Assembly (NCBI RefSeq): GCF_900143235.1
Contig: NZ_FRDF01000008.1
Span: forward strand, 62,001-126,000
Reading direction: 5' to 3'
Source of the DNA: Erythrobacter sanguineus
GTDB taxonomy: Bacteria; Pseudomonadota; Alphaproteobacteria; Sphingomonadales; Sphingomonadaceae
Length of the DNA: 64,000 nucleotides
Within the stretch, counting starts at the first letter, position 1. Each line of letters opens with the position of its first letter. Both the position numbers and the translations under genes were made by a program. Positions 37,694 through 46,997 of this stretch are shown piece after piece. The notes under the pieces were generated by a model. The model was not told the origin of the DNA. It made no database searches and was given only the letters and a program-made list of their open reading frames with translations.

Positions 37694-38929
37694 CTAAGAT
37701 CGGGACGTCAGGATTTCTGAAAGCTTTGGAGCAAGCTCACCACCCGCGAAGCCATAATAGCCATCTGCACCTACGCGCAAGATATGCTGCGGCTGCTGCT
37801 TCACGGCCTTGTCGTAACGCTTCTTGGGCGATCCGGTTGCCATGATTTCGGCGACGACTCCGCCGTTGCGAAGGTCGGCGAGCAAGGAGAACGCGGCGCT
37901 AAGTCCGGCGTCATCTTCAACGAGCACCATCGCTTCGAGCGGTTCATCTTCCCGCGCCCCCACCAGCATCGCCAGCCGCTCGATCCCCGCAGCCCAGCCC
38001 ACCGCAGGCGTCGGGGCACCGCCGAGCGACTCCAACAGGCCGTCATAACGCCCGCCGCCCAGCACCGTGCTCTGGCTCCCCAAAGCCGCAGCCGAGGCGC
38101 TGCCTTCGTCAGGGATGAATTCAAACGCCGTGTGGCGGTAGTAATCGAGGCCGCGCACAAGGCTTTCCGCCCGCACCCACTTCACGCCCGCCGCATCCAG
38201 CCCGCTGGTCACAGCGGCAAAGAAGGCGCTCGCCTCCTCCGACAAAAACGCATCGATCTTCGGCGCATCCGCCAGAAATGGCTTGTCACGCGCATCCTTC
38301 GAATCGAGAATGCGCAGCGGGTTCTTCTCCAGCCGCTCCTGCGATTCCTCCGATAGCTGATCCTTCACCGCGCGGAAGTAATCCACCAAAGCCGCGCGCC
38401 ACGCCTCGCGGCTTTCGCCATCGCCCAGCGTGTTGAGATGCAGGGTCACATCGTGAATGCCCAGCTCCTTCAACAGCTGATCCGCCATCGCCAGCAGCTC
38501 GACATCGGCCTGCGGCTCGGCGGCACCGATGACCTCGGCGTCGATCTGGTGGAACTGGCGGTAGCGGCCCTTTTGCGGACGTTCGTAACGGAACAGCGGG
38601 CCGTGGGTCGCGACCTTCAGCGGCGCATATTGCTGCCAGCCGTTGGTGAGGAAAGCGCGCGCGATCCCGGCGGTGAATTCGGGGCGCAGGGTGAGCGAAT
38701 CCCCGCCGCGATCTTCGAAGGAATACATCTCCTTCGACACCACATCGGTCGTCTCGCCGAGGCTGCGCGCAAACACCTCGGTCTTCTCGAAGGCCGGCAT
38801 TTCGACCCGGCGGAAGCGATACAGGCGGCGCACGCGCTCAAACGTCTCGACCACGAAGGCGAAAGCCTCGGCCTCGGCGCCGAAAATATCCTGAGTGCCT
38901 CTGATGGCCTGCGGGGTGTTCTTGCTCAT
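37694..38929 (-). CDS. hisS: Histidyl-tRNA synthetase
   Basis: HisS charges tRNA(His). The 411-residue class II enzyme starts [14 protein letters not shown] and shows the motif 2 region [15 protein letters not shown] with [26 protein letters not shown]. The motif 3 region contains [14 protein letters not shown]. The ATG at 38929 was chosen since residues upstream look non-coding. It is divergent from ppa with 118 bases between. Confidence 0.96.
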   Translation of the reverse strand: MSKNTPQAIRGTQDIFGAEAEAFAFVVETFERVRRLYRFRRVEMPAFEKTEVFARSLGETTDVVSKEMYSFEDRGGDSLTLRPEFTAGIARAFLTNGWQQYAPLKVATHGPLFRYERPQKGRYRQFHQIDAEVIGAAEPQADVELLAMADQLLKELGIHDVTLHLNTLGDGESREAWRAALVDYFRAVKDQLSEESQERLEKNPLRILDSKDARDKPFLADAPKIDAFLSEEASAFFAAVTSGLDAAGVKWVRAESLVRGLDYYRHTAFEFIPDEGSASAAALGSQSTVLGGGRYDGLLESLGGAPTPAVGWAAGIERLAMLVGAREDEPLEAMVLVEDDAGLSAAFSLLADLRNGGVVAEIMATGSPKKRYDKAVKQQPQHILRVGADGYYGFAGGELAPKLSEILTSRS

Positions 38930-39047
38930 GGGATTCCTTGGTGTACCGGGCGCAGTTAAGCCCACGCGGGGTCTTTCGCAATCCTGCGGCACGGATTAAG
39001 GGGCGGGGCGTTACCGCTTCTTCACGTAGCCGCAAAAGAGAACAATC

Positions 39048-39578
39048 ATGCGCATCGACAAGATCCCCACCGGCATCAATCCGCCCGACGATCTCAACGT
39101 GATCATCGAAGTGCCGACCGGCGGCGAGCCGGTGAAGTATGAATTCGACAAGGAATCAGGCGCGCTGTTCGTCGACCGCATCCTGCACACGCCGATGCGC
39201 TATCCGGCCAATTACGGCTTTGTTCCGCACACGCTCAGCCCCGATGGCGATCCGCTGGATGCGCTGGTGATCGCGCGTTCGCCCTTCATCCCCGGCTGCG
39301 TTGTCCGCGCCCGCCCGATCGGGGTGCTCAACCTCGAAGACGAACATGGCGGCGATGAAAAGCTGATCTGCGTGCCGGTGGACACAACCTTCCCCTATTA
39401 TTCGGACGTGGCCGAGACCAAGGATCTGCCTTCGATCATCTTCGCGCAGATCGAGCACTTTTTCACCCACTACAAGGATCTGGAAGCCGAAAAGTGGGTG
39501 CGCGTGGGCAAGTGGGGCGATGCCGCCGAAGCCCGGCAGGTCACCATCGAGGCGATCGAGCGGTACAAAAACTCCTGA
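39048..39578 (+). CDS. ppa: Inorganic pyrophosphatase
   Basis: Ppa hydrolyses pyrophosphate, pulling biosynthetic reactions forward. The 176-residue family I enzyme has the conserved MRYPANYGFVPHTLSPDGDPLDALV, whose Asp residues bind metal, and KYEFDKESGALFVDRIL. It stands alone on the plus strand between hisS and a minus-strand membrane protein gene. Length is normal. Confidence 0.97.
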   Translation: MRIDKIPTGINPPDDLNVIIEVPTGGEPVKYEFDKESGALFVDRILHTPMRYPANYGFVPHTLSPDGDPLDALVIARSPFIPGCVVRARPIGVLNLEDEHGGDEKLICVPVDTTFPYYSDVAETKDLPSIIFAQIEHFFTHYKDLEAEKWVRVGKWGDAAEARQVTIEAIERYKNS

Positions 39579-39774
39579 TTTGCGCCCACCGTCCGGGGTA
39601 CGAAGTTCTCGCTCGTGCGGCCTCAAGGTCGCGTCGCTGCGGGCGGTTTTGCAGGTGTGGTTCGCACGTTTGCGTGTTCAGCTCCGATCGCGCAGCGACC
39701 GCGTAGGCGCGCGCCCAGGCCCGCAGGGTTTGAAACCGCACCGGGGATGATCGGCCGAAGGGCCGGGTTCAAAA
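39579..39774. other. Convergent intergenic region with hairpins
   Basis: This 196-base gap between ppa and the membrane protein gene is rich in short inverted repeats, including one reading CGGCC-GAAGG-GCCG near 39755. Similar GGCCCTTCGG text occurs near 43675. It presumably holds both terminators. No gene was seen. Confidence 0.4.
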
Positions 39775-40152
39775 CTAGAAAAGGCTGAGCAGCGCCTTGA
39801 TGATCAGGGTCAGGCCGAACGGCAGGCCGATCGCCAGCAACCACAGTCCCGCAATGTCACGGCGGAAGGCGGCGGCATAGGCAGGATCAGCGGCCTGACC
39901 ATCGTCCAGCGCGGCCCAGCGACCTTCGAACCAGCGCAGGGCGGGAATGATGCCCGCCACCAGCACCACCAGCGCCGCATAGGGCAACAGTCCCGAGGTG
40001 CCCTCGCTCAGCGCCTTGACCGTCATGAAAATCTGCAGGCCGGTATAGACCAGCAGACCATAGGCGACATGATCGCTCATCGACTTGCGCCAGTCGCGCA
40101 CCCGTGCTGAGGCCGTGGCCCGTGCCTGATGGTGCTCGGTTGCTTTGCCCAT
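39775..40152 (-). CDS. Conserved-looking small membrane protein
   Basis: The 125-residue product has three hydrophobic segments (around VAYGLLVYTGLQIFMTV, LPYAALVVLVAGIIPAL and IAGLWLLAIGLPFGLTLIIKALL). The ATG at 40152 is supported by GGGGGAG nine bases upstream; the longer frame from 40197 lacks this. No family is recognised. It is divergent from lptB, and the 250 bases between hold no other gene. Confidence 0.7.
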   Translation of the reverse strand: MGKATEHHQARATASARVRDWRKSMSDHVAYGLLVYTGLQIFMTVKALSEGTSGLLPYAALVVLVAGIIPALRWFEGRWAALDDGQAADPAYAAAFRRDIAGLWLLAIGLPFGLTLIIKALLSLF

Positions 40153-40402
40153 GATGCCGCTCCCCCACGGTCTGGAATTGATGATCGAGTATCGCAAAGC
40201 ACGCGGAAGGTTGCAATGGGCAGCGAAAAATCGCCATTTTGTTGCGCCGGGGCCAATCTTGCAGAGGCAAGCATCGGAAATGACGCAAAGTTTGGCGCGG
40301 GATGCGCGTGCAGCACCCCGATCTGTGGCGGCTAAGCAATAATCCTGCCAAACCTGTCTCGGGTCTTTCCTGAGGGCCGAAGGGTGCTAAAGACCGCAGG
40401 CA

Positions 40403-41185
40403 ATGTCTGAAACGTCCCTATCCGAAACGATGGCCGAAGCGGCTCCCGCCACCCAGCCGCTGGGCACCGGACTCGAGGTGATCTCGATCGCCAAGAGCTA
40501 TGACAAGCGCGCGGTGCTATCCGATATTTCGTTCAGCGTCGCCAAGGGCGAGGTGTTCGGCTTGCTCGGCCCCAATGGGGCGGGGAAGACCACCTGCTTC
40601 TATTCGATCATGGGTCTGGTGAAGCCGGATTCGGGCCGCATCCTGATGGATGGCGAGGATGTGACCAAGTTGCCGATGTATCGCCGCGCGATTCTGGGGC
40701 TGGGTTATCTGCCGCAGGAAACCAGCATCTTTCGCGGAATGACGGTGGAACAGAACATCAATTGCGTGCTCGAACTGGTCGAGCCCGATAGCACCACCCG
40801 CGCCGCCGAACTGGAACGCCTGCTCGACGAATTCGGCCTTGCGCGGCTGCGCGAATCGCCCGCGATGGCCCTGTCGGGCGGCGAGCGGCGGCGCTGCGAA
40901 ATTGCCCGCGCGCTGGCGGCCAAGCCTTCGATCATGCTGCTGGATGAACCCTTCGCCGGGATCGATCCACTGTCGATCAGCGACATCCGCGAGCTTGTGC
41001 GCGACCTCAAGGCGCGCGGTATCGGGGTGCTGATCACCGATCACAACGTGCGCGAAACGCTGGATATCGTTGACCGCGCCTGCATCATCTACGGCGGGCA
41101 GGTGCTGTTCGCCGGCAGCCCGCAGGAACTGGTCGCCGACGAGAACGTGCGACGCTTGTATCTCGGCGAGAGCTTCACGCTCTAG
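40403..41185 (+). CDS. lptB: LPS export ABC transporter ATPase LptB
   Basis: LptB powers LPS extraction from the inner membrane with LptF and LptG. The 260-residue ATPase shows Walker A GPNGAGKTT, the signature LSGGERRR, and Walker B IMLLDEPFAG. The GLVKPDSGRI and YLPQETSIFRGMTVEQNI blocks are typical of LptB. rpoN starts nine bases after the stop, as is common in Proteobacteria. The usual upstream partners lptA and lptC are absent here; an unrelated membrane protein lies upstream. Confidence 0.96.
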   Translation: MSETSLSETMAEAAPATQPLGTGLEVISIAKSYDKRAVLSDISFSVAKGEVFGLLGPNGAGKTTCFYSIMGLVKPDSGRILMDGEDVTKLPMYRRAILGLGYLPQETSIFRGMTVEQNINCVLELVEPDSTTRAAELERLLDEFGLARLRESPAMALSGGERRRCEIARALAAKPSIMLLDEPFAGIDPLSISDIRELVRDLKARGIGVLITDHNVRETLDIVDRACIIYGGQVLFAGSPQELVADENVRRLYLGESFTL

Positions 41186-41194
41186 CATACTGGC

Positions 41195-42688
41195 ATGGCT
41201 CTCGGCCCCCGCCTCGATTTACGGCAGACACAATCGCTGGTGATGACGCCGCAATTGCAGCAGGCGATCAAGCTGCTGGCGGCATCGAACCTCGAGATTG
41301 AAAGCTTCATCGCCGAGGCGCTGGACGCCAACCCGCTGCTCGATACCGCGACGCCCGCGCCCGACGAGCCTGAGCGCGGCGAGGTTGCGGTTGCCCTTCC
41401 CGAAGATGCGCCTGCCGACCAGTTGATCGCGCTGGGCGGCGGCGAAGGCGATGCCCCGCTCGATCTCGCCTCGGTCGACCGGGACTGGGACACCGGCGAT
41501 GGCGCGGCGCGCGGTGCCCGCGATGCCGAATGGGGCGCTGCGGCGAGCGCGGGCGGCGATTTCGCCGAACTGCCCGACTGGGAACAGCTGCGCGCCGCCG
41601 AGGTGACGCTGACCGAGCACCTCGACGCCCAGATCGGCACGATGGCAAGCGACCCGCGCACCGGTTTCATCGCGCGCCGCATCATCGGCCTGCTCGACGA
41701 TGCGGGTTATCTCGGCACGCCGATCGACGAGGTGGCGGATGATCTGGGCGTCGATCTGGTCGAGGCCGAAGCCGCGCTGGCGCTGGTGCAATCGCTCGAC
41801 CCCTCCGGCGTGGGCGCGCGCAATCTGGCGGAATGCATCGCCATTCAGGCGCGCGAGGCCGATCGCTATGATCCCTGCATGGCCGCGCTGATCGCCAATC
41901 TCGAACTGGTGGCGCGCGGCGAGGTGGAGCGCCTCAAACGCCTGTGCCGCGTGGATGACGAGGATTTCGCCGACATGCTGCGCGAATTGCGCAGCTATGA
42001 CCCCAAGCCCGGCCTCGCCTTCGCGCCGTCTGCCACCAGCACCGTGGTGCCCGATATCCTCATCAGCGCCAATGCCGCAGGCGGGTGGGACATTGCGCTG
42101 AACGAGGAGACGCTGCCCCGGCTGATCGTCAATCGCGGCTATTTCGTCGAGCTGAGCGGCAATGCCGGGGACAAGGCCGCGCAAGGCTGGCTCAAGGAAA
42201 AACTGGCCGATGCACACTGGCTGATCCGCGCGCTCGACCAACGGCAGAAGACGATCCTGAAAACCGCCGCCGAGATCGTGCGCCAGCAGGACGGGTTCTT
42301 TCGCCGCGGGGTGGCCGAACTGCGTCCGCTGACCTTGCGCGAAGTGGCCGAGAAGATCGAAATGCACGAAAGCACGGTCAGCCGCGTCACCAGCAACAAA
42401 TACCTCGCCTGCGCGCGCGGGACGTTTGAACTGAAATATTTCTTCACCAGCGGGGTCGGATCAGCTGATGGCGAGGGTGCGTCGAGCGCGGCGATCAAGG
42501 CACGGATCAAGGCGCTGATCGATGCCGAGACAGTGAAGAAGATCCTGTCCGACCAGCAACTGGCCGACATGCTGAAGCAGGAAGGCTTCGACCTTGCCCG
42601 GCGCACCGTGGCAAAATACCGCGAGGCGATTGGCCTAGGGTCGAGCGCAGAACGACGGCGCGCCAAGAAGCTGGCAGGGCTGCGTTAG
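41195..42688 (+). CDS. rpoN: RNA polymerase sigma-54 factor
   Basis: Sigma-54 directs enhancer-dependent transcription. The 497-residue protein has the Gln-rich region I (LRQTQSLVMTPQLQQAIKLL) and an acidic region II. The core-binding region follows, and the C-terminal DNA-binding region ends in the RpoN box ARRTVAKYRE. ESTVSRVTSNKYL matches the helix-turn-helix. It lies nine bases after lptB. The stop is at 42688, then ctrA's regulatory region begins. Confidence 0.97.
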   Translation: MALGPRLDLRQTQSLVMTPQLQQAIKLLAASNLEIESFIAEALDANPLLDTATPAPDEPERGEVAVALPEDAPADQLIALGGGEGDAPLDLASVDRDWDTGDGAARGARDAEWGAAASAGGDFAELPDWEQLRAAEVTLTEHLDAQIGTMASDPRTGFIARRIIGLLDDAGYLGTPIDEVADDLGVDLVEAEAALALVQSLDPSGVGARNLAECIAIQAREADRYDPCMAALIANLELVARGEVERLKRLCRVDDEDFADMLRELRSYDPKPGLAFAPSATSTVVPDILISANAAGGWDIALNEETLPRLIVNRGYFVELSGNAGDKAAQGWLKEKLADAHWLIRALDQRQKTILKTAAEIVRQQDGFFRRGVAELRPLTLREVAEKIEMHESTVSRVTSNKYLACARGTFELKYFFTSGVGSADGEGASSAAIKARIKALIDAETVKKILSDQQLADMLKQEGFDLARRTVAKYREAIGLGSSAERRRAKKLAGLR

Positions 42689-42736
42689 GAGTTTTCCCGG
42701 TCAGCCGGGCGGCGCGTAAAGCCAATTTGCCGGCGC

Positions 42737-42808
42737 GAATCCCGCCGCACGCGGGTGTGACTCGAAAGACTCACTCCAAAAAGTTAACGCTCTAAACTTC
42801 TTATTAAC
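42737..42808 (+). promoter_or_regulatory. ctrA control region: three GANTC sites and a near-consensus CtrA box
   Basis: GAATC at 42737-42741, GACTC at 42759-42763 and GACTC at 42768-42772 are CcrM-type methylation sites within 36 bases. TAAA-CTTCTTA-TTAAC (42793-42808) differs by one base from the CtrA consensus TTAA-N7-TTAAC, and a second TTAAC half-site lies at 42784-42788. This is the layout expected for GcrA/CcrM input and CtrA feedback, as known in Caulobacter. Confidence 0.65.
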
Positions 42809-42891
42809 CTTTTTTGGTGAGAAGTGGCGTGGTTAATTCACGGCAACCTCTCCTAAGCAGGGGTTACCAGGGGCAAACAGAGGACCCATTG

Positions 42892-43587
42892 ATGCGTGTG
42901 CTGCTGATCGAAGACGAACCGACCACCGCCAAAGCGATTGAGCTGATGCTTACGACCGAAGGTTTCAATGTCTATTCGACCGACCTCGGCGAAGAGGGCC
43001 TGGATCTGGGCAAGCTGTATGATTACGATATCATCCTGCTCGATCTCAACCTGCCCGACATGCATGGCTATGACGTGCTGAAAAAGCTGCGCGTCGCCAA
43101 GGTGCAGACCCCGGTGCTGATCCTGTCGGGCATTTCGGAAATGGATTCGAAGATCCGCAGCTTCGGTTTCGGCGCTGATGATTACGTGACCAAGCCGTTC
43201 CACCGCGAGGAACTGGTCGCCCGCATCCATGCCGTGGTGCGCCGGTCCAAGGGCCATTCGCAAAGCGTGATCCGCACCGGCAAGCTGGCGGTCAACCTCG
43301 ACGCCAAGACAGTCGAAGTCGATGGCGCCCGCGTGCATCTGACCGGCAAGGAATATGCGATGCTGGAGTTGCTGAGCCTGCGCAAGGGCACGACTCTGAC
43401 CAAGGAAATGTTCCTCAACCACCTTTATGGCGGGATGGACGAACCAGAACTCAAGATCATCGACGTGTTCATCTGCAAGCTTCGCAAGAAGCTGAGCCAT
43501 GCTTGCGGCGGCGAGAATTACATCGAGACCGTGTGGGGCCGTGGCTATGTGCTGCGCGACCCGAACGAGGAAGCCGAAGCGGCGTAA
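42892..43587 (+). CDS. ctrA: Cell-cycle response regulator CtrA
   Basis: CtrA is the OmpR-type master regulator that controls division, motility and, in Caulobacter, origin silencing. The 231-residue product has the receiver with acceptor Asp51 in ILLDLNLPD and the phosphorylation-sensing [12 protein letters not shown]. The winged-helix DNA-binding domain shows [27 protein letters not shown] and [11 protein letters not shown]. The MRVLLIEDE start fits; the 65-base region upstream from 42784 carries the control sites. The C-terminus ends EEAEAA, not a classic AA degron but similar, so ClpXP turnover is possible. Confidence 0.96.
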   Translation: MRVLLIEDEPTTAKAIELMLTTEGFNVYSTDLGEEGLDLGKLYDYDIILLDLNLPDMHGYDVLKKLRVAKVQTPVLILSGISEMDSKIRSFGFGADDYVTKPFHREELVARIHAVVRRSKGHSQSVIRTGKLAVNLDAKTVEVDGARVHLTGKEYAMLELLSLRKGTTLTKEMFLNHLYGGMDEPELKIIDVFICKLRKKLSHACGGENYIETVWGRGYVLRDPNEEAEAA

Positions 43588-43612
43588 CTCGTTTCGCCCT
43601 CAAACGCCGGGC

Positions 43613-43690
43613 GGCGGACATCCGTCCGCCTTGGCTTTCGCGCCATAAGGCGCAGCGGGCCGTCGCCCTTGCGGCCCTTCGGGCCGATCG
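43613..43690. repeat. Series of hairpins downstream of ctrA
   Basis: GGCGGAC-ATCC-GTCCGCC (43613-43630) is followed by CTTGGCTTTC, which is also found after the palindrome at 37604-37622. Further stems GCGCC/GGCGC and GGCCC/GGGCC follow. The convergent gap between ctrA and the MscS gene is 127 bases, and this array probably terminates both. The shared 11 bases suggest a dispersed element. Confidence 0.5.
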
Positions 43691-43714
43691 GCCTGATTCC
43701 TTCGCACTCTTGCC

Positions 43715-44932
43715 CTATTGTGGCTCTGCGTGGGCAAGATTGCCGAAATCGACCCCGGTCGGCTCCTGGAACAACCGCAGGTGGAATTCGGGCATGATCG
43801 CCAGCATGTGATCGAAGATATCGGCCTGTATGCTCTCATATTCGACCCAGGCGGTGGTATCCGTAAAGCAGTATAATTCCAGCGGCAGGCCCTGCCCGCC
43901 CGGCGGCAATTGCCGCACCAGCAGGGTAAAATGCGCATTGATCCGGGGGTGATGCTGGAGATAGGCCAGCACATAGGCGCGGAAGCTGCCGATATTGGTC
44001 AACCGCCGACGATTGACCGGGTTTTCCTCACCCGCAACCTCGCGCCCGTTCCACGCGGCAATCTCGGCCTGCTTTTCCGCCAGATAGGGCCGCAGCAGCC
44101 GGAAGCGGTGCAGCGCGGCAACTTCATCCTCGGTCAGAAATCGGATCGTGTTCTGGTCAAGCGGCAAGGCGCGCTTGATCCGCCGCCCGCCCGCCTCGCT
44201 CATCCCGCGCCAGTTGCGATAGGAATCAGACACCAGCCGATGGGTCGGGATGGTGGTGATGGTCTTGTCGAAATTCTGGACCTTCACCGTGTGCAACGAG
44301 ATGTCGATGACATCGCCATCGGCGTTCATCCCCGGCATTTCGATCCAGTCGCCCACCCGCAGCATATCATTGGTGGACAGCTGCACACTGGCGACAAGGC
44401 TGAGGATCGTATCCTTGAACACCAGCAGCAGCACCGCAGTGATCGCGCCCAGCCCGGACAGCAGCAGCAATGGCGATTCGTCGATCAGGATCGAGATGAC
44501 GATCAGCGCCGCCCCGCACAGCACGATGATCTTGACCACCTGCAGATAGCCCTTGATCGGGCGGTTCCTGGCATGTGGCAGGCGTTCGTACAATTCGTTG
44601 AGATAGGTCAGGGTCTTGGCGATCGCCAGGGCGACCGACAGCACGATCAGCGTCTGCGCGACATTGCCCACCACCTCGCGCGCGGTGGCCGGCAGATAGG
44701 GCACCAGATTGATCCCGTTCGACACGATCAGCAGCGGCACCACCGTGGCAAGCCAGCCCACCGCCTTGTCGATTGTCCGCGTCTTGCGATCGAGCCACGG
44801 GGCGGCGGCGCGCAGGATCACGTGCTTGAGCAGATAATTCGCCGCCAGCGCAGCCAGCGTCAGCACTGTCAGTCCGATCAGCGATTGCAGCCATGCGGGC
44901 TGCTGCGCGAGAAATGGCGCGACCTGCTCCAT
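43715..44932 (-). CDS. MscS-family mechanosensitive channel (YbdG-like)
   Basis: The 405-residue product has five hydrophobic segments and an MscS core. The pore-lining helix region reads LLLLSGLGAITAVLLLVFKDTILSLVAS, then the beta domain with LRVGDWIEMPGMNADGDVIDISLHTVKVQNFDKTITTIPTH. The long C-terminal part resembles the YbdG group. The ATG at 44932 was chosen; the frame could begin at a TTG 14 codons upstream. It is divergent from trmB. Osmotic protection is the likely role. Confidence 0.92.
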   Translation of the reverse strand: MEQVAPFLAQQPAWLQSLIGLTVLTLAALAANYLLKHVILRAAAPWLDRKTRTIDKAVGWLATVVPLLIVSNGINLVPYLPATAREVVGNVAQTLIVLSVALAIAKTLTYLNELYERLPHARNRPIKGYLQVVKIIVLCGAALIVISILIDESPLLLLSGLGAITAVLLLVFKDTILSLVASVQLSTNDMLRVGDWIEMPGMNADGDVIDISLHTVKVQNFDKTITTIPTHRLVSDSYRNWRGMSEAGGRRIKRALPLDQNTIRFLTEDEVAALHRFRLLRPYLAEKQAEIAAWNGREVAGEENPVNRRRLTNIGSFRAYVLAYLQHHPRINAHFTLLVRQLPPGGQGLPLELYCFTDTTAWVEYESIQADIFDHMLAIMPEFHLRLFQEPTGVDFGNLAHAEPQ

Positions 44933-45027
44933 GCCGGGGGCGATAGCGGCAATCGCCCCGTCACTGCAAGGCAAGCCAAACAGCGGGGCTGGACAAGCAG
45001 GCGCACCCGCGCCTAGCGGCTGCGGTC

Positions 45028-45729
45028 ATGACAGCATTCAAGGAAGGCGATCCGACCACCATCGCCCGGCTTTACGGGCGCAGCGTCGGCAAGAAATTGC
45101 GCGGCCGGCAGCAGGGACTGGTCGATAACCTGCTGCCGCAGATCGCCGTACCGGTTGAAGGCCCGGTGACATCCGAAGTGCTGTTTGGCGATTCGCGCCC
45201 GCTGCATTTCGAGATCGGCTTTGGCGGTGGTGAGCATCTCGCCTATCGCGCCGATCTCCTGCCCAACCATGGATTCATCGGCGCCGAGCCGTTCCTCAAC
45301 GGCGTCGCTCAGGCGTTGACCCATGTGGAGGAGCAGCGGCTCGCGAATGTCAGGATTCATCACGGAGACGCGCTCGAAGTGCTGCGGCGGGTGCCGGACG
45401 GCGCGCTGACGATGCTGTATCTACTGCACCCCGATCCTTGGCCCAAGGCCAAGCACGCCAAGCGGCGGATGATGAACGACGGCCCAGTGCAGATGTTCGC
45501 CGACAAGCTGAAGCCCGGCGGTGAATTCCGCTTCGGCACCGATCATCCCGTCTATGTCCGCCACGCGCTCATGGTGATGCAGCGGCATACGGACAAGTTC
45601 GAATGGGTCGTCGATGGCCCTTCAAGCTGGCAGAACCGGCCAAGCGGGTGGTGCGAAACCCGTTACGAACACAAGGCGCGCACCGTGTTCGGCCACGAGG
45701 TGTGGTATTTCAGGTTCCGTCGGCGTTAA
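45028..45729 (+). CDS. trmB: tRNA (guanine-46-N7)-methyltransferase
   Basis: TrmB makes m7G46 in tRNA. The 233-residue product has the SAM site FEIGFGGGEHL, the acidic block PDHWPK-like HPDPWPKAKHAKRR near residues 132-145, and the C-terminal TRYEHKARTVFGHEVW. It begins 95 bases from the MscS gene on the other strand and is followed 30 bases later by the DUF917 gene. Identity is secure. Confidence 0.96.
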   Translation: MTAFKEGDPTTIARLYGRSVGKKLRGRQQGLVDNLLPQIAVPVEGPVTSEVLFGDSRPLHFEIGFGGGEHLAYRADLLPNHGFIGAEPFLNGVAQALTHVEEQRLANVRIHHGDALEVLRRVPDGALTMLYLLHPDPWPKAKHAKRRMMNDGPVQMFADKLKPGGEFRFGTDHPVYVRHALMVMQRHTDKFEWVVDGPSSWQNRPSGWCETRYEHKARTVFGHEVWYFRFRRR

Positions 45730-45758
45730 AGTGCCCCTGATCAAAGGGGACACATCAC

Positions 45759-46988
45759 ATGGCATCACGGCGGCAATTTCTGGGTGGTTTGGCAGTCGCA
45801 GCGGGCACGCTCGCGGCGTGTAAGGAGATTAATGCGGGCGATGGGCCATCCACCGGATCGCGCGCCGCGAATTCCAACGCTGTGGCGCTGGATGCCGAGG
45901 GGCTGGAGGATGCGCTGGTCGGCAGCTCCTATCTTGGTACTGGCGGTGGCGGGAGCCTTGCCGAAGCGCGCGATTTGATTGCGAAGGATCTTGCGGCAGG
46001 ACTTGCGTTCACGGCCCTGCCCGTTGCAGCCTTGGTCGATACGGACCGGGTTGCGTGCCCCTACGGCCTCGCCAGTCTGGCCCCCACCAGCGAGGAAATG
46101 CAGGCTAGGCTGGATGCGATTGATCCGGTGGGTGAGCCTGTGCAACTCGCCTTCGAAACGCTGGAGCGGCATATCGGGCAGAAATTCGCCGGCGTTATTC
46201 TGGGCGAAATCGGGCCTCTCAGTCTTGCAGAAGGGTTGTCCATAGCCGCCCGGCTCGGCGTGCCTGCGCTGGATGCTGATACGGTCGGGCGCGCGGTTCC
46301 GGAGATTAACCAGCATTCGGTGAAGGTCGCGGGACTGCCGCTCACCCCGATCGGCGCGGCAACCCCGTTTGGCGATGAATTGGTTGTTGGCACATTGGGC
46401 GACCCCAGCCGCGCGGAGGATATCCTGCGCAGTATCGCCGTGGCGAGCGAAGTTTGCGGGGTCGCCGACAGCCCGATCACCGGCGCTCAGGCCAAGGCAA
46501 ATGGCACGCTGGTAAAAGGCAGCCTTACCCTGGCCCGCGAAATCGGCGCAGCGGTTCGAGCCGCCAGATCCTCGGGCGCTGACCCGATTGAAGCGGCGCG
46601 ACTCGCTGGCGATGGCTATCTGCTGTTCACTGGGACGGTGAGCGAATTCGACTGGCGCGATGAAGACGGGTTTCTAGTCGGAGAACTGGCGCTGGCTGGC
46701 AGTGGCGATTTCGCCGGGCAAAGCTTTGATACAGAATACAAGAACGAACATCTGATCGCCCGTCGCGATGGCAGCGTGGTGGCAACCTGCCCCGACCTGA
46801 TCTCGGTCATCGATATGGAAAGCTTTGACGGCGTGAACAACCCTGATTTCACCAAAGGCCAAAATGTCGCCGTGCTGGGCTTTCGGTGTGATCCATTGTG
46901 GCGGACTGAAGCGGGTCTTGCCGTCTTCAGTCCGCGCTATTTCGGGTATGATGAGGACTATGTCCCGATCGAGGAACGACTGGCCTGA
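45759..46988 (+). CDS. DUF917 protein with Tat signal and lipobox
   Basis: The 409-residue product matches DUF917 (S-methyl thiohydantoin desulfurase/hydantoinase-like families) with ALVGSSYLGTGGGGSLAEA near residue 52, AGVILGEIGPLSLAEG, and AGDGYLLFTGTVSEFDWRDEDGF. The N-terminus MASRRQFLGG is a twin-arginine signal, and TLAAC (Cys21) is a lipobox. Most DUF917 proteins are cytoplasmic, so export with lipid attachment is unusual. GC content looks slightly lower than in neighbours. It sits alone between trmB and maeB (convergent). Function is unknown. Confidence 0.85.
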   Translation: MASRRQFLGGLAVAAGTLAACKEINAGDGPSTGSRAANSNAVALDAEGLEDALVGSSYLGTGGGGSLAEARDLIAKDLAAGLAFTALPVAALVDTDRVACPYGLASLAPTSEEMQARLDAIDPVGEPVQLAFETLERHIGQKFAGVILGEIGPLSLAEGLSIAARLGVPALDADTVGRAVPEINQHSVKVAGLPLTPIGAATPFGDELVVGTLGDPSRAEDILRSIAVASEVCGVADSPITGAQAKANGTLVKGSLTLAREIGAAVRAARSSGADPIEAARLAGDGYLLFTGTVSEFDWRDEDGFLVGELALAGSGDFAGQSFDTEYKNEHLIARRDGSVVATCPDLISVIDMESFDGVNNPDFTKGQNVAVLGFRCDPLWRTEAGLAVFSPRYFGYDEDYVPIEERLA

Positions 46989-46997
46989 GGTCAGGAA

